From assembly GCA_000827495.1 (NCBI GenBank), contig KN817564.1, positions 124,001 through 188,000 on the forward strand: a DNA stretch of 64,000 bases. Reading direction: 5' to 3'. The translations under genes and the position numbers were made by a program. The DNA is from Hypholoma sublateritium FD-334 SS-4 (Eukaryota > Basidiomycota > Agaricomycetes > Agaricales > Strophariaceae). Below, one piece after another: positions 1-11,491 of this stretch; positions within the stretch are counted from its first letter, which is position 1; each line of letters begins with the position of its first letter. Under the pieces are notes generated by a model. The model was not told the DNA's origin, did no database searches, and was given only the letters and a program-made list of their open reading frames with translations.

Positions 1-208
1 ATGCGTCCAGATCAAAATCTTGCCTCAGAGTAAACACACCAAGCTGGCAAAAGTCTTCAATTTCAGGTAGCAGAATATCTGAGTAGAACTTTTCGCTGTA
101 CTTAATCGGGAAGAGCACCGAGTTCAGTTTGCGGACGGTCCCGAGATTATTGACTGTAATTGGTGCGAAAGTAATTCGCGGCGCGGCTTTGGCGGAGCCG
201 TTCGACAT
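1..208 (-). CDS. NAA50: N-alpha-acetyltransferase 50-like (NAA50), 5' end only
   Basis: This is the first coding exon (208 down to 40) of a minus-strand gene that leaves the window on the left. It encodes about 56 residues starting MSNGSAKAAPRITF. The stretch RKLNSVLFPIKYSEKFYSDI matches the start of NAA50/San acetyltransferases, where the human protein has a similar LKRLNQVIFPVSYNDKFY segment. NAA50 acetylates N-termini of Met-starting proteins and lysines, works with the ribosome-bound NatA complex and supports sister-chromatid cohesion; this is family knowledge. A GT donor directly follows codon CTT plus one base (GTGTGT, reading leftward from 39), and the frame is lost in the intron beyond. 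The GNAT acetyl-CoA loop lies outside the window, so the call rests on the N-terminal signature alone. Confidence 0.75.
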   Translation of the reverse strand, partial: MSNGSAKAAPRITFAPITVNNLGTVRKLNSVLFPIKYSEKFYSDILLPEIEDFCQLGVFTLRQDFDLDA

Positions 209-1842
209 AGGTGCTCAGCTGGAGAGGTGGTACGTTAACGTTGTATTGAAGCGGATTTTGGAGATGGTGACAAGTTGAAGTTGGTTACTCGCGTGTCCAC
301 GCGACTTGTGGCGGTCCATGAATTTCGCACTCCGCTCCATCGCGGATTGCTGCTCTTTCTCTTCCGACCAACTTCCAACTTTGTAGATATTAGTCTCCTT
401 TGGTCTATAGGGCGCTCCATGGTCTTCGGGGACGCCTTGATCTCGCCGCGACTGGACTGGGAGCACTTGTGCTTAATGGTGTGCGCAATCCATGGCTGGA
501 CTTGAGTAATAATCTACAAGTTACTGTCGCCACGACATGTGCTCTCCGATGTTACTATGATGGCTCCCCCCTCGGACCATCTTAAGTATTCTGCGCTGTA
601 AAGCCACATATGCACTGTCAATGTCTGCGGGCCTCAGTCAGCTCTTGTGACTTTCCGGAGGCATCAGTCATACCTTTCGCCGTTCTCACGAAGGCTGTCT
701 ACGTATGACTCAAAATGTGCACCCAGTCCGCCTGTGAACGTCGTGTTCTGCGGACTTTATCTCCTATTATTTATCTTGGAGACGCAGCTATTTGTGACTC
801 AACGTTTCGCAGAAGAAACATGGACATATTTGGGGCTCCTGGGTTCTGCGAAATGGTCATGCCGCCTCGGGACTTTCAAAATCCCACCGACACAAATGGC
901 GAGTTCAAACACTTGTGTGTGCGACGGCGACCCACTCTCTCGTCCGAAGTTACCGATCGCGATTGACATGGCATTGGGCGCGCGCGGCGACTGGTACTTA
1001 TAGAAACGAACGCCTCGGCCTGAAGACGAAGCAAAAACGGTGCGTGATTCGAAGGTGCAGGCTCGCAGATTTGTGGTTGTTTTTTGCGGCATCGACTTTA
1101 AAATGGGGTTACTGAAGTGCTCAACGTGCAATGTCATCCTTTGCTACAGCGCGGAGTCGGCAGAGCGGATTATAGTGAGTAAGAATAGCTTTGAATCATT
1201 TTTTGATTTTCTCATGCAATCTGCTTATTGATTGCAGCTCCCTCCGAAAACTGCACCCCAAGAGCAATGCTCCGATAAAGCACTTATTGCTTTAGAAGGT
1301 TACATAGCCTCGATTGAAGTTATGTTTACCTTTTGATTAACGAGTTTTCTGACTATTTTAAATTCGAAGTGCGGTTTCAGCGCAAATGCCTTTACAGGAT
1401 TGGCTTGAGCGGAATAGTAGGTGACAACTTGCGACGGCCGGACATAGACATCAGATGGGGATCTAACAACATCATCAGATAAAACCATTTATGTTTGGTA
1501 ACTTTGGTTTGCCATGGCATTTGATCAGATGAACAAAAGCTAGAGGAATTCAAACAGAATTAACAGGAGGGGTATGTAATGACACTGGAGCTGTGAAACA
1601 TCATTTGATTGACCTCAAATTACTGGAGACGTCCGATAATGTCGCTCAGGATTTTGCATATAACGAGGGAGCGTCCGCCCATGGATTTTGAGCATTTCCT
1701 TGCGCTGATGGAGGGAGATGGTGAATCTGATATTGTGTTGAGATAAATCAAGAGGCTGTGAACAGCAGCGACCGGCTATCTCCGTTTGGGAAGTGTACTA
1801 GTAAAAGGATTTGAAAGTAGAGCAGGTCGTCTTCAGCACACC
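209..1842. other. Intergenic region between NAA50 (-) and MKK (+)
   Basis: About 1.6 kb separate two divergent genes. No open frame here resembles a known family. The only structure I could assemble is a possible two-exon mini-gene at 1103-1336 (listed separately). A short ATG frame of about 35 codons at 1638-1745 is probably chance. The right part presumably holds the MKK promoter and 5' leader. Confidence 0.5.
1103..1336 (+). CDS. Possible small spliced ORF with CxxC (tentative)
   Basis: An ATG at 1103 opens a frame beginning MGLLKCSTCNVILCYS. It runs into a clean GTGAGT donor at about 1175 and resumes after a TTGATTGCAG acceptor near 1238, giving about 57 residues that end at TGA 1334-1336. 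What can be seen is a CSTC pair followed by another Cys, and splice sites that look ordinary for this genome. I do not recognise the product. It could equally be chance or the remnant of a larger gene. RNA evidence or a conserved homologue would be needed to accept it. Confidence 0.2.
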
Positions 1843-3532
1843 ATGTCCGACTCGCGAACGACAATCATCCAGCGCCCTATGGGCCCCCGCCGCCCGGGCG
1901 CCCCACTGCCGCCCACAATAAACACCGGCGCCCAGGATTTGCCCGCCCCATCTCCCAATCGCAGGCCCCTCTTCCCCCCGCGCCCCTCAGCGCTCTCGCC
2001 GCCGAGTACCGAGTCCTCAAGATCGCTGACCCCCGTGCTGACCCTCAGCATCCCGCGGCCGCCGAGCTCGCGCCCGGCCCTGCCCAAGATCCAGCTCGCG
2101 ATCAACCCGACCGACAACGGCGGCCGGCTCTTCGACAACTACGCCGGCGGCCCTGGCGGCCCCGCGCTCACGACCGACAACGCCCCCGACGAGCGCACCA
2201 TCCTGCCGCCGGGCGCGGCGACGGTGATCCCCCCGCAGAAGAAGACGGAGGCGTTCGACGGCCTGCGCGATCTCGTCACGGAGCTCGAGGCGATCCGGGT
2301 GACCGGGCTCGCCCCGTCGAGCACGGCGAAGGCGGACGAGCTCCCGTTCAGCGACGATATGTTCGAGGAGATATCGCGCCTCGGCGAGGGCGCCGGCGGG
2401 GCCGTGCACAAGGTCCGGTACAAGCCGACGGGCATGATCATGGCGCGCAAGACGATCACTACCCACGAAGCGCCGCGGAAGCAGCTCGAGCGCGAGCTGT
2501 CGATCGCGGCCTCGGCTAAGCACGTCAACATCATCGAGTGGTACGGCGCGTACATGACACCTTCCTCGGCAGAGGTCAAGATCCTCCTGGAGTACGGCGA
2601 AGGCGGCAGCTTGGAAGGCGTGGGCAAACGCATCAAGGAGCGTGGCGGCAGAGTCGGGGAGAAGATTGCTGGCAGGATAGCTGAAGGCGTGCGTCTACTC
2701 CATCGTGGCGGGATCCTTCAGGGCTAATCTTCCTCTTTTAGATCTTACAAGGGCTAGCGTATCTGCACACCAAGAAGACGATCCACAGAGATATCAAACC
2801 GTCCAATGTGCTCTTATCGCGCGAGGGCGTGGTAAAACTGTGCGACTTTGGCGTATCAGGCGAACTTGTCAACTCAATGGCAGGAACATTTACGGGCACT
2901 GGCTTCTACATGGCTGTAAGTTTAGCCCACCCATTGCAGCTAGCTCTTATTCAAAATACCATACAGCCTGAGCGTATTTGTGGCCACGAATACACTATCC
3001 GATCAGATGTGTGGTCAGCAGGAATTTCTCTGCTGGAATTGGTCCAGAACCGCTTCCCGTTCCCAAGCGATCTTCCACCGATTGAATTGATGATGTATAT
3101 CACGACTGGAGAGGTAATTGTTCTCTATCATTTTACCTTCCTGCTTAAATGAACACTTTCGACATAGCCCCCCCGACTTGAGGATGAACCTGGTGTTCAA
3201 TGGAGCGATGACATGAAGGATTTCATAAAATTGACGTTAGTGCCCTCCGCCCAGCTGACGTGACAGTGATATTTACACATCTATTCCTACAGCATGACCA
3301 TTGACTCTGTAACTCGACCTACACCCAAGGACATGCTCGAGCATCCCTGGATAGTTACCGTCATGAAACAAGAGGTTCACATGGCGCGATGGATCCGTCA
3401 AGTATGGAACTGGCCAAAGGCCAGCAGGAGGTCAAGAGATGAGTACGTGCCTGCTCTCTATCTTGATCTGAGCAGGATCTTATAGTTGACCTTAGCCTTT
3501 CGAGACCGGGTACCGCCCAGAGCGACGCCTGA
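1843..3532 (+). CDS. MKK1: MAP kinase kinase of the cell wall integrity pathway (MKK1/2-like)
   Basis: This is a dual-specificity kinase expected to phosphorylate the Slt2/Mpk1 MAP kinase downstream of Pkc1 and Bck1. I trace six coding exons and about 473 residues. A Pro/Ser-rich tail of about 190 residues precedes the kinase domain. Visible motifs are the glycine loop LGEGAGGAV, catalytic [16 protein letters not shown], an activation loop with [14 protein letters not shown], and a C-terminal [13 protein letters not shown] block typical of fungal MKK1/2. I start at ATG 1843 because the frame upstream of it has no family resemblance. The last intron (3443-3495) must use the AG at 3494-3495; this gives a tail ending in [13 protein letters not shown] closer AG at 3484-3485 would stop the protein after two residues. 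Confidence 0.93.
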
Positions 3533-5277
3533 TGATCCGAACATGCACTGACTATACCTCGCGCCTTCACTCTGCAGGCGACCGATTCCCCTGCTCTGTA
3601 CCAAAATCGCTTTCGTCACTGATACCACCCCGTCCACATTGTAATCCCACATGTAGAGAATTAATCTTTGGAGCACTGTTATATCATTTACACATTTTTC
3701 TTCATCTATCCTAATCATAAACGCTGGACTTTGTCGAATAAACTTGTGTGCTACCCGGATTATAATTAGATCGGAGAAGGCGCAGCGTAAATTTAGAAGG
3801 CATCGATGGCTTGGGTGCGTTTATGGATGTCCCCAGTGTGAGTTGCCGCGGATGAAAACTCTTGGTCGACGCCAGCCGAGACACCTATATTAATTGATGG
3901 AAGTAATCAGGCTTCAAGATCGGCAGCGGCGGCTATCTCCCGCTATCTCCTGTGCGCTCGTACATACTGAGATGGCAACAGGACGAAGTGGGCGAAAGCG
4001 TCTGCGCCACCACGAGCTATCGCGATCGCGATATCGGCAGCGCGCCTCCTAGGCACGTACTTGCCGCCCGTATGCAAGTTGCCGGTTCGACGTCATCTGC
4101 ATCGGCTCTGCGGGACGGAGGACAACGAGAATAAGTCGTGGTGGCCTGTGGGCGGGAATGCTGTCCAAAAAATGTCTGGCAGGCGGGGTGCGGCTGATTG
4201 CTCGTGCGGCAGGATGTCATTATATTCGGATTTTCTCTGGAAATGGCACATATGTGAAGACGCACGCACGCAGCGGCTTTACGAGAATTGCTTCCGGGAA
4301 TTCCGGGCGCGGTGCTGGACGGCGGCGCGATAAAGGTTGTCGTGATATTCCGCAAGCACCTGGGAAACAGAATTGATGCAGGTAACATGGGCGCACGACA
4401 GTCTGGAATCTGGATCGGCGGCTATGGACCGATGATACTTGCAGCTATAATTATACGGTAGAGGGCGGAGGAGGCTGCGCGGTGGGCTCTCACATGCAGG
4501 GAGATGGGGCGTCAAGCTCCGTTGGGCGAGCGTTGTGGGTTCCCAGAAAACGGAGGTGGAGTACACGAGCGGGGAGCGTGTTTTGTTCTAGATTGATCTT
4601 GCATGGGAAATTGATGGACGCGGTGCGTTCTGGTGCGATATATTTACATGATGGAAGGTGCGGCATTGCCCAAGAGGAGCCGATCAGCTCCTCCGACGAT
4701 GGGACGCCCACGCATGCTCAGCGCTGCATTTTGGGCGAATTGTTGGAAAGCCAGTGCACTCACGTCACACTGATGGTCGCGGACTTTGGAGTTCGCCGCT
4801 GGCGTCCAGCCCTGCGGTCAAGCACTGCGCAGTGGGTGCCGTAAGAGGGCAAGGAGGAGGCCGGGGTTGCACGTCAATTGTTGATCAGCAGAAAGTGTCC
4901 GTGGAGGGGGATGTCCTCGGCGGGCTGCACCTCGGTGCGGTCGGCGGTAGGAGCTGGAGATTGGCCAATAGACTTTAGACAAATAGAATCAGACACGTGC
5001 AGTGTTCATGCGTGGGACGGGAGATGACATGGCTGCGCTGGCTGGCCGCGGCGAGCACTCGACGCCCGTCGTGCGCGGTCCGAGCGACATGCATTATTAT
5101 TATTTTATTCCAGGACCTGGAAAAAGATAATCCCCACGTCCTAGGATATGGAGCGATTGCCACTGGGGCGCGACCCTTAAAGATCTGATGACCGAATGGG
5201 GACCGCTGCATTGGCGCGGAATCTTCTGCCTTATAATCTCTACTGCGAACCACACTGCTTATCCCGCCCCCACCGCC
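3533..5277. other. Long intergenic region upstream of the Zn2Cys6 gene
   Basis: About 1.7 kb hold the MKK 3' end and then the promoter side of the zinc-cluster gene. Several open frames of 60-120 codons exist on both strands between 3950 and 5340. They overlap one another, have no recognisable motif and no consistent splice structure, so I read the region as non-coding. I looked for a tRNA B-box here and found only a GGTTCGAC that lacks the required CC. Confidence 0.5.
3737..3742 (+). terminator. AATAAA polyadenylation-like signal after MKK
   Basis: An AATAAA hexamer lies about 205 bp downstream of the MKK stop codon, in AT-richer sequence than the coding region. Position and sequence suit a 3'-end signal, although fungal signals are degenerate. 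Confidence 0.4.
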
Positions 5278-6351
5278 ATGTCCTAGTGAGTCCGCCCCCG
5301 CCGCCCCCCGTCCCGCGCTCATCCCCCGCAGCTCCCCCAGCAACCAGTACCTCCAGCCCCACCAGCAGTACTACGCCCCCAGCGCCCCCGTCCACATCCT
5401 GCCCCCGCGCCCAGAGCTCGGCCAGCGCAAGCGCCCCAAGTACACCCGCAGCAAGACCGGCTGCCTCACCTGTCGCGTCAAAAAGATAAAGGTGCGCGCC
5501 CCCGTGTCCCCGTGCCACCCGTGCTCACCGCTCCCCAGTGCGACGAGACCAAGCCCAACTGCATGCGCTGCACGCACGGCTCCCGCGACGTAAATTTTTC
5601 CCTGCGTGCCACCGCCCTCGCTGACCCCCCCGCAGTGCTCGTGGCCCGAGGGCGTTCCCGCTCGCAAAAAGAGCATCTCGCGCCGCGACGACGTCGACGG
5701 CCGGCCGTCCACCGCCGGCTCGTCTGGCCTCTCAGACGCATCGACGCCGCCCGGCCGCGAGCTCACGCCGCCGCGCCGTAGCCACGACATAAATTTGCTC
5801 CCCATGCCCTCCCGGGCCCCTAGGTGCGTCTCCCCACCCGTCCCCGGGCGTCGCTCCTGAGCCGCTCCCCACAGCGAAGGGTACATTCAGATGCACTCGG
5901 TCGGCTCTGATCACGAGTCGAGGAGCCGTCAGCTGTACGTGGTCAGATCGAAACGCGCGCAAATTTTCTGACGGAGACCCTGCAGTGACCGCTCCTACTC
6001 CTCGCACTCGCACCCGGCCAACGGCTCAAACGTGCTCTCCATGATCCCCGAGTCCTCGTACGCCTCGCGCTACGACACGGGCTACCTCAGCGGCGGGCCC
6101 TCCAGCCAGTCCTCGCGACAGGGCATGTCTTCTGCTCCCTATAGAAACATGTCGCATCAGCCAGCAAACCCTTGGAACCACCCCCCAGAACCTTTGGACC
6201 CCTACGTAAGCGGCCGTTCTTTCTTGCGTTCACGCGATATGTCATGAACAATCGCCCCTTACAGTACCATGGCCACCACGGCGTCTTGCACGAACGGCCT
6301 CTAGTGGGCCACGCATCCCCAACCGACCATTCTCACAATAGATATCAATAG
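5278..6351 (+). CDS. Small Zn2Cys6 zinc-cluster transcription factor
   Basis: This is a fungal-type DNA-binding regulator of roughly 260 residues. The cluster is C-x2-C-x6-C-x6-C-x2-C-x6-C, beginning GCLTCRVKKIK and ending RCTHGSRDC, with the usual basic residues between the second and third Cys. Two introns fall inside the cluster, after the codons IK and RD. The first coding exon is only 8 nt (ATGTCCTA, 5278-5285), followed by an intron to 5331. The rest is Pro/Ser/Tyr-rich and carries no fungal-specific TF middle domain. The last exon ends HSHNRYQ with TAG at 6349-6351. The target genes cannot be told from the sequence. Members this short often act in development or metabolism, but I cannot assign which. 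Confidence 0.88.
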
Positions 6352-7377
6352 GGCGCGGAAGATTCATCCAGGACTATTTTTCCAAGCCTGTGACAGTTTA
6401 GAAATTCTGGAATTTCGCGATCTTGTCATCCCGGCAGTGCACGAACTAGACAACGGCAGGTGCCAGATGGTGCATATTCTGTCATATGGCCATCTGCGGA
6501 ACGAGAGGGTAGCATGGCGCCTTTCGAATCCACAGCATTCAAAAAGGACGATCGTTTTCCCTTCTCAACTGTATATCAACCCTGTAATACATATCCCTCG
6601 TCACGAGGCCCGTATTAATGCAATGCTTGATGGAAATTTTCGCGCCGCGCTTCAGAGCGGCGGCGGCGCGACTGCGTTTGAGTCACCGTCGACGCCCTGG
6701 CTATACATAGCCTGCGGCTCTCCGCCTGCTGCAGCGACATCCACCGAGACGGCACGTAACACCGCGTATGTACACAGCCGAGAGTGTTAATTGTCGTATG
6801 TAGAGGTAAGCATCCTCCACCCAGCAGCGTGCGGTGGTAATGTGGCGCCAAGGCATCAACCAATCAAGAAGTCAGAGGGGCCCCTAAGTCCTGCAAGGGG
6901 AACCAGGGCACCTTGTGCGCGCACTGCGCGAGGCCTCGGAGACTCGTCGGCGCGCGACGGCGCGGCGCTACGAATGCTCGGCGGGCGGGCAGCGACGGCG
7001 CGCATCACACAACCACAACCACCTACAAGGACATCGTCCGCCACACAAAGCCGTTTACGACCTGCCCCGATAGCCGACGCTGATTGTCCTCGCCTGTTTA
7101 GCCGACGGGGGTGGCGCAGGCGCGCAGACGCGTCGCGGGGACGCATCACCCCGCGGCGCGTCGCGATGTGCGCGTTGAGTGCGCGCGGGAGCATCATTCC
7201 AAGCGCCCCGCAAAGGAGAAGACCGTGCATCCAGAACACGCCCCGAGTGCAGATCCAGAAGCCCATCACAAAGTTTCATTGACGGTGGCACATGGATCAC
7301 GCTCTGTTTTACGAGAAGATGGCTGATATGAATGCTCTTTAAGCATCTGATGCAGATCCTCGATGCCATCACCCGCA
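6352..7377. other. Intergenic region between convergent genes
   Basis: About 1 kb separate the zinc-cluster gene (+) from the aspartic protease (-). The stretch from 6900 to 7300 is GC-rich and gives overlapping open frames of 137-163 codons on both strands. Their Arg/Ala-rich composition and lack of motifs suggest chance. Nothing else is seen. Confidence 0.5.
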
Positions 7378-9032
7378 TCACACGCCGAGCGCGGGCGCGA
7401 AGCCCATCCGCTGGCCCCCCACGTCCCAGATGCTGTAGTAGTGTTTCAGCAGGCTACCGCCGACCAGCTCCAGCCCATCAAACGCGTTGATCAGCGTCTG
7501 GCACAGGCTCGTGTTGCTCGCGAACGGCCCGACGCTCAGCTCCGAGCTGGGGATCGTCAGGTTGAACGGCGTCCCGCTCTGCGAGACGAACCCAATGTCG
7601 ATCACCGCAGGCAGCGTCGGGATCAGGCTGCACGCAATTCCGTACGTGCCCGCCTCGTTCGGGTTGGGCTTGATGTTCGGCGAGATCAGCGCGTAAATAG
7701 CCTACGTCCACGTCAGAACGCCGTCAGCTTTCATGGAGAGAGAGAGTGCACAGACGTTGGCGGTATCGGTCGAGAACAAAATATTGCTCGTCCCACTGTC
7801 GAAGATGATAGTGCGGCTAGTCTTCAGAACCGACGTCGTCTTGCCGTTTACCGATATGCCGGGAGAGTCGAGCTGCCATGTACTGCCAGATCCCGATGGG
7901 AGGGAAGCAAAGACGGGAGTGCCTATCAGCGGAACACGGTTAACCGAGCTAGCCTGCGGCAAAGCAGTGCAAGAAGCACCAGGTCAGCTTACCAGTGAAT
8001 TTAGAGGGGTCGGTGCCACCGAGCGTGAGCTCGGCGTTGCCGACAGCCTTTGGCGTCACGTACAAGCTGAACAGCGCTGCAGGAAATTTAAAATAAGTCT
8101 CCGAGGACCAGCCGCATGCTCAGATCCTACATGGAAGTCCCTGGCTTACGAGGGCTGCGAATATGCCTGAAGCAGTAGCAGCCATGCCTGTTTTAAATAT
8201 AGTCTATCTCAGATGCCCGGACGATCAGGCTTATTCCCAGTACAGCGTACCTTGTATACCGCTGAATGGATCAATGTTAAACTTCGCGGTTTGACTGGTG
8301 ATCAAAAACAGGCTGATGCCCTTGGCCGACAGTCCACCGACAGACACGGTGTCCTTTGCACTGCGCAGGGTGAGCTTGTAGTTGGAACCGATAACGGGGT
8401 CGACGCCGACGCCAGTGGCGAACGTGATTGAGCTCGTCCGGCCCCCGTCAACGAAGGTGGTGCTCTTCGTAGAGTCGAATTTCACCTGGGAACATGCCGT
8501 GCCGCATAGCGTACCTAAATATTGCGACCGGCGGTCAGCTTATATTTATTTATGAGGCGGCGGCCTAAAATACGCACTCGCAAACTCTAAAGTCGAACTC
8601 CCAGTGTCAAACACCACCTATCAAGTCCAAGTCAGCAAAGACAGGCATCGAGGCGCAGAAAAAAATTCCTGACAGTGAGAACTTGGGGTGGCGTTCCAAC
8701 TGGCGATGTGGTGCGAATCCGATGAGTAGGTGCAAGCAGGCGGATGGAAGCACTTATCACCTGAGATATTTCCGAACCATCTAGACATGGGAAAGTCAGT
8801 CCAGCAATTTTCCGCATGGAGGCGTGAAGTCTCCTTACTGTAGATCAGTTCCCAAGAAGAAGTCCGTCAAAGGCTCTGAGGCTGGCGAGAGTGCTCGGCG
8901 TCTGAGAGCCGACCCCCCGGGAGTACTGCGCGACTGCAATTGAATAGTCTGCGGTACCGCCTGCCCGAGCGCCGCCAGAGCGTAGCAGAAGACCGGAAGG
9001 ATGCGGACCAAGAGAGCCATTCCCCGAAGCAT
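7378..9032 (-). CDS. Secreted aspartic protease (peptidase family A1)
   Basis: This is a pepsin-like acid endopeptidase, probably secreted. The ATG at 9032 opens MLRGMALLVRILPVFCYA, a convincing signal peptide ending near LGQA. The exons join to give WFGNISVGTPPQVLTVVFDTGSS (first catalytic Asp in DTGS), then a Cys pair in LCGTAC, a second catalytic site IIFDSGTSN, and a C-terminus SIWDVGGQRMGFAPA, all hallmarks of A1 enzymes. I count at least seven introns. The region between signal peptide and first motif is short (about 40 residues), so any propeptide is small. The flap tyrosine is hard to place, which makes this a somewhat divergent member. Reading frames upstream of 9032 lack an ATG. Confidence 0.9.
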
Positions 9033-10100
9033 GTTGCGGATGTGGGACGGTCTGCGAACACCTTGCAGCACGTTTTATAGGATTCGAGAGAAGGGCATGG
9101 TCGGGAGGTGGCGCGCTGCATATGGCCATTCGCCCTCACCTTCGTATGCCCTCGTCGCGGTGGAAGTGGGTGGAAGGCGTCCGACCATGCGGAGGGACTT
9201 CTAAAAATACGCTAAAAGGGGCCGTCCTCATGACATTTTACGGTCGTCCAGAAATTTGATCAGTGAATGTGGATGTCATGGATGGCTGGCGGTGCAAGCT
9301 CATGGAGCAACCAGGAAAGAATCTAGAAGAGGCGTGGGCGCAAGGTGTGTGTCCTATGGTTTCGATGGTTCGCACTTGTTTCCCCGCGATTGACTCGTGC
9401 TTTCCTGGCCTCGAAGAGTCCCAACACCATGTGGTGCGGCGGGCATACAGTTGGCAGTGTGTACATCATTATCCTTCATTAAGAAGGCAGAGCAAGAGCA
9501 TCCTCGGGCACAGGCCTTCCACAATGTGAGCGATAGCCAGGAATCAGGATAAGATACTTGTTTTTAGGTGCTGAGAGAGTTGGGGTTGTCGAAATAGCCC
9601 ACAGATACATATAGATACGCCATTGTCAGCTGCGCAGTGCAGAGCATATCGGGAAAAAAGCTAAAATGCTTTGAATGCGGTGGCTTCGGCGCAGCGCGAA
9701 GGCCTTGCGTTTTCCGGAAATTCCTATTGATAATTGCCCGTCCACAAGGTCTCGCAGCCGGCTTCCGAGTGCTGGCTTTTTTTATCGAGTGTGTTGGTGA
9801 GAAACACCATGCTTTGAAGGAAGTGTGCAAGGGGATATGTCCAGATTCATGACGCCGGTATGACGCGAGCGATAGTGAGCGGGGGTGGTAAAAATGAGCT
9901 GGACGCTAAGCGTTGAAAGTCGAACGTTGAACGTCGTTTGCATAAGCGCGACGCGAGTGGCTGTGCCAATAGTAGACAGGGGCTTGCCGAGCGCGCAGCC
10001 CAGATGCTGAGATCGTCATATTGTGGTCTAGGTCGCTCAGACACTATATCTGCCAGACTCTCCACTGCCCCACACCCACACGTACTAAACCAGTATCAGA
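9033..10100. other. Intergenic region, divergent promoters
   Basis: About 1.07 kb lie between the aspartic protease (-) and the uncharacterised gene at 10101 (+). Open frames of 70-90 codons at 9263, 9564 and 9637 lack motifs and plausible splicing. I see no repeat or RNA gene. Confidence 0.5.
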
Positions 10101-10790
10101 ATGGGTATGCACTGCGTCGTGCATCGCCTGCTGAGCCGCTGATAACACGTCTCCCCCCAGCAACCAACGAAGTACTCACATTCAACGCGGCACATGCGCC
10201 GAAAGAGAACGCCATTGAGGCGTTTAAGATCCTTCTCCCGACGCTCAAGGCCGAGATCGTGAAATCGCGCCATCACTGGGCCGCGCACGAGCCCCGCATG
10301 TGGGAGCGCGCGCAGGCGCTGTCCGACCACGAGCTCGTCGCCTTCACGATCGAAGATGATCTCGTCGAGGTGCGCTTCCAAGTTCCCGCGGTGGTTTCTC
10401 GCGCAGTGCACTCTTGCTGACCTGTGCGCACCGGATCCCAGGTCCGAAGTGCCCCCACGTCCTACGGGACGATCATCCTGGGGAAGATCAGACTGCCCAA
10501 GGTCAACGATGCGGAGGGAGAGGGGTTCGTACATGTCAGGTATGGGGCATCTCGTCATGCCGCAAGGTGTGTTCTGACTTGAGTTCACAGGATACACGAT
10601 CCTCCCAACCACGTATGTTATCCTTTTGCTGGATGCGGCTTCCGTGCCTAACTATGGGTATTAGGGATCGGAAGATGTCACTTTCCACTCGTTGTTCACA
10701 GAGGAGATTAGGCCAGACCCGGAAAGCCCGCCCACGGGCTTCCGTGCCATCCAGACCAGCGATAAGCCCCTGCAGTTCTTCAACGAGTAA
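10101..10790 (+). CDS. Uncharacterised conserved-looking protein, about 150 aa
   Basis: I do not recognise this protein. Five coding exons can be joined cleanly. The first coding exon is only ATGG (10101-10104), with an intron to 10160. The product begins MATNEVLTFNAAHAPKENAI, continues with a charged helical segment containing HHWAAHEPRMW, then a beta-rich half with SYGTIILGKIRLP and a terminal KPLQFFNE. It has no signal peptide, membrane segment or cysteine cluster, so it is probably cytosolic or nuclear. Codon choice is strongly G/C-ended, like the expressed neighbours, and the frame is maintained through four introns. Both points argue for a real gene. The function is unknown. Confidence 0.75.
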
Positions 10791-11491
10791 ATATACTGTT
10801 GGGTAATCGGTGAAAAGCCCTAACAGCAACTGAAGTTGGTATTGGTATCAATATTCCTTAGATAATGTATGTAGTAACAAGAAATAGTACTTGCTTATCG
10901 ACTGCAAATGCGCACCTCTGAGGCCCATTGATGGCACTTGTGCACAATCAATGCTCACAGACCACAGGAACATCTAAAGAAACTATTAGCCTCAAAGTCA
11001 GGAGGAAAGAAAGATCTATTGAACCGCATAAAGTACACAAAAGATGAACATGTGTTGTAGTACATATTAGAGAACCCACATAACGCAAAGATGCCAGTCA
11101 AGAGAGCAGCGCGGAGACCTTGAGAAAGATGCCAGCGCTTGGACACCTGCATACCGGAGGCGCACGAGTGTCCTAATAGAAGAAGGGGGGTTAAAAGGCA
11201 TAGAAAGTACGGGGTCAACAATGGTGGAAAACGCATGTCATATTTCAAGGCAACGTATTCGGTTATAAGAGAGAGAGAAGAGAAGAGAGCATGGTCCAAT
11301 AAGTATTTACAGACTATAAAAATGAGAAGAGAATGAAGAAATATATGACGACAAAACAAGATACCGACATTACTCAAGACTCCCGTTTGCATTGACAGTG
11401 TTTCACCGCGATGACGACGACGTGAGAAAGCAAGAAGGGACTCATGATGACAAGCATACGAAGCCCCAGACGTCGGCATCCTGGCCCAGCA
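10791..11491. other. Intergenic region between convergent genes
   Basis: About 700 bp of AT-richer sequence lie between the gene ending at 10790 and the cyclin gene ending at 11492. A 174-codon minus-strand frame here is hydrophobic and Leu/Phe/Ser-rich because the region is T-rich on that strand. I read it as the cyclin 3' untranslated region rather than a gene. Confidence 0.5.

Noticed and set aside
2017..2523. 168-codon frame antisense to MKK
   Set aside because: Shadow of a G/C-ended coding exon; the sense strand encodes an intact kinase.
4080..4100. tRNA-like GGTTCGAC
   Set aside because: The B-box lacks the final CC and no cloverleaf or A-box can be folded around it.
6791..7282. Overlapping Arg/Ala-rich frames on both strands
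   Set aside because: GC-rich DNA leaves few stops; neither strand shows motifs or splice logic.
5278..10790. Secondary-metabolite or secretion gene cluster led by the Zn2Cys6 factor
   Set aside because: No synthase, P450 or transporter is present; neighbours are unrelated single genes.
10955..11479. 174-codon hydrophobic frame, minus strand
   Set aside because: It starts just past the cyclin stop codon; hydrophobicity follows from T-rich 3' UTR sequence rather than membrane helices.
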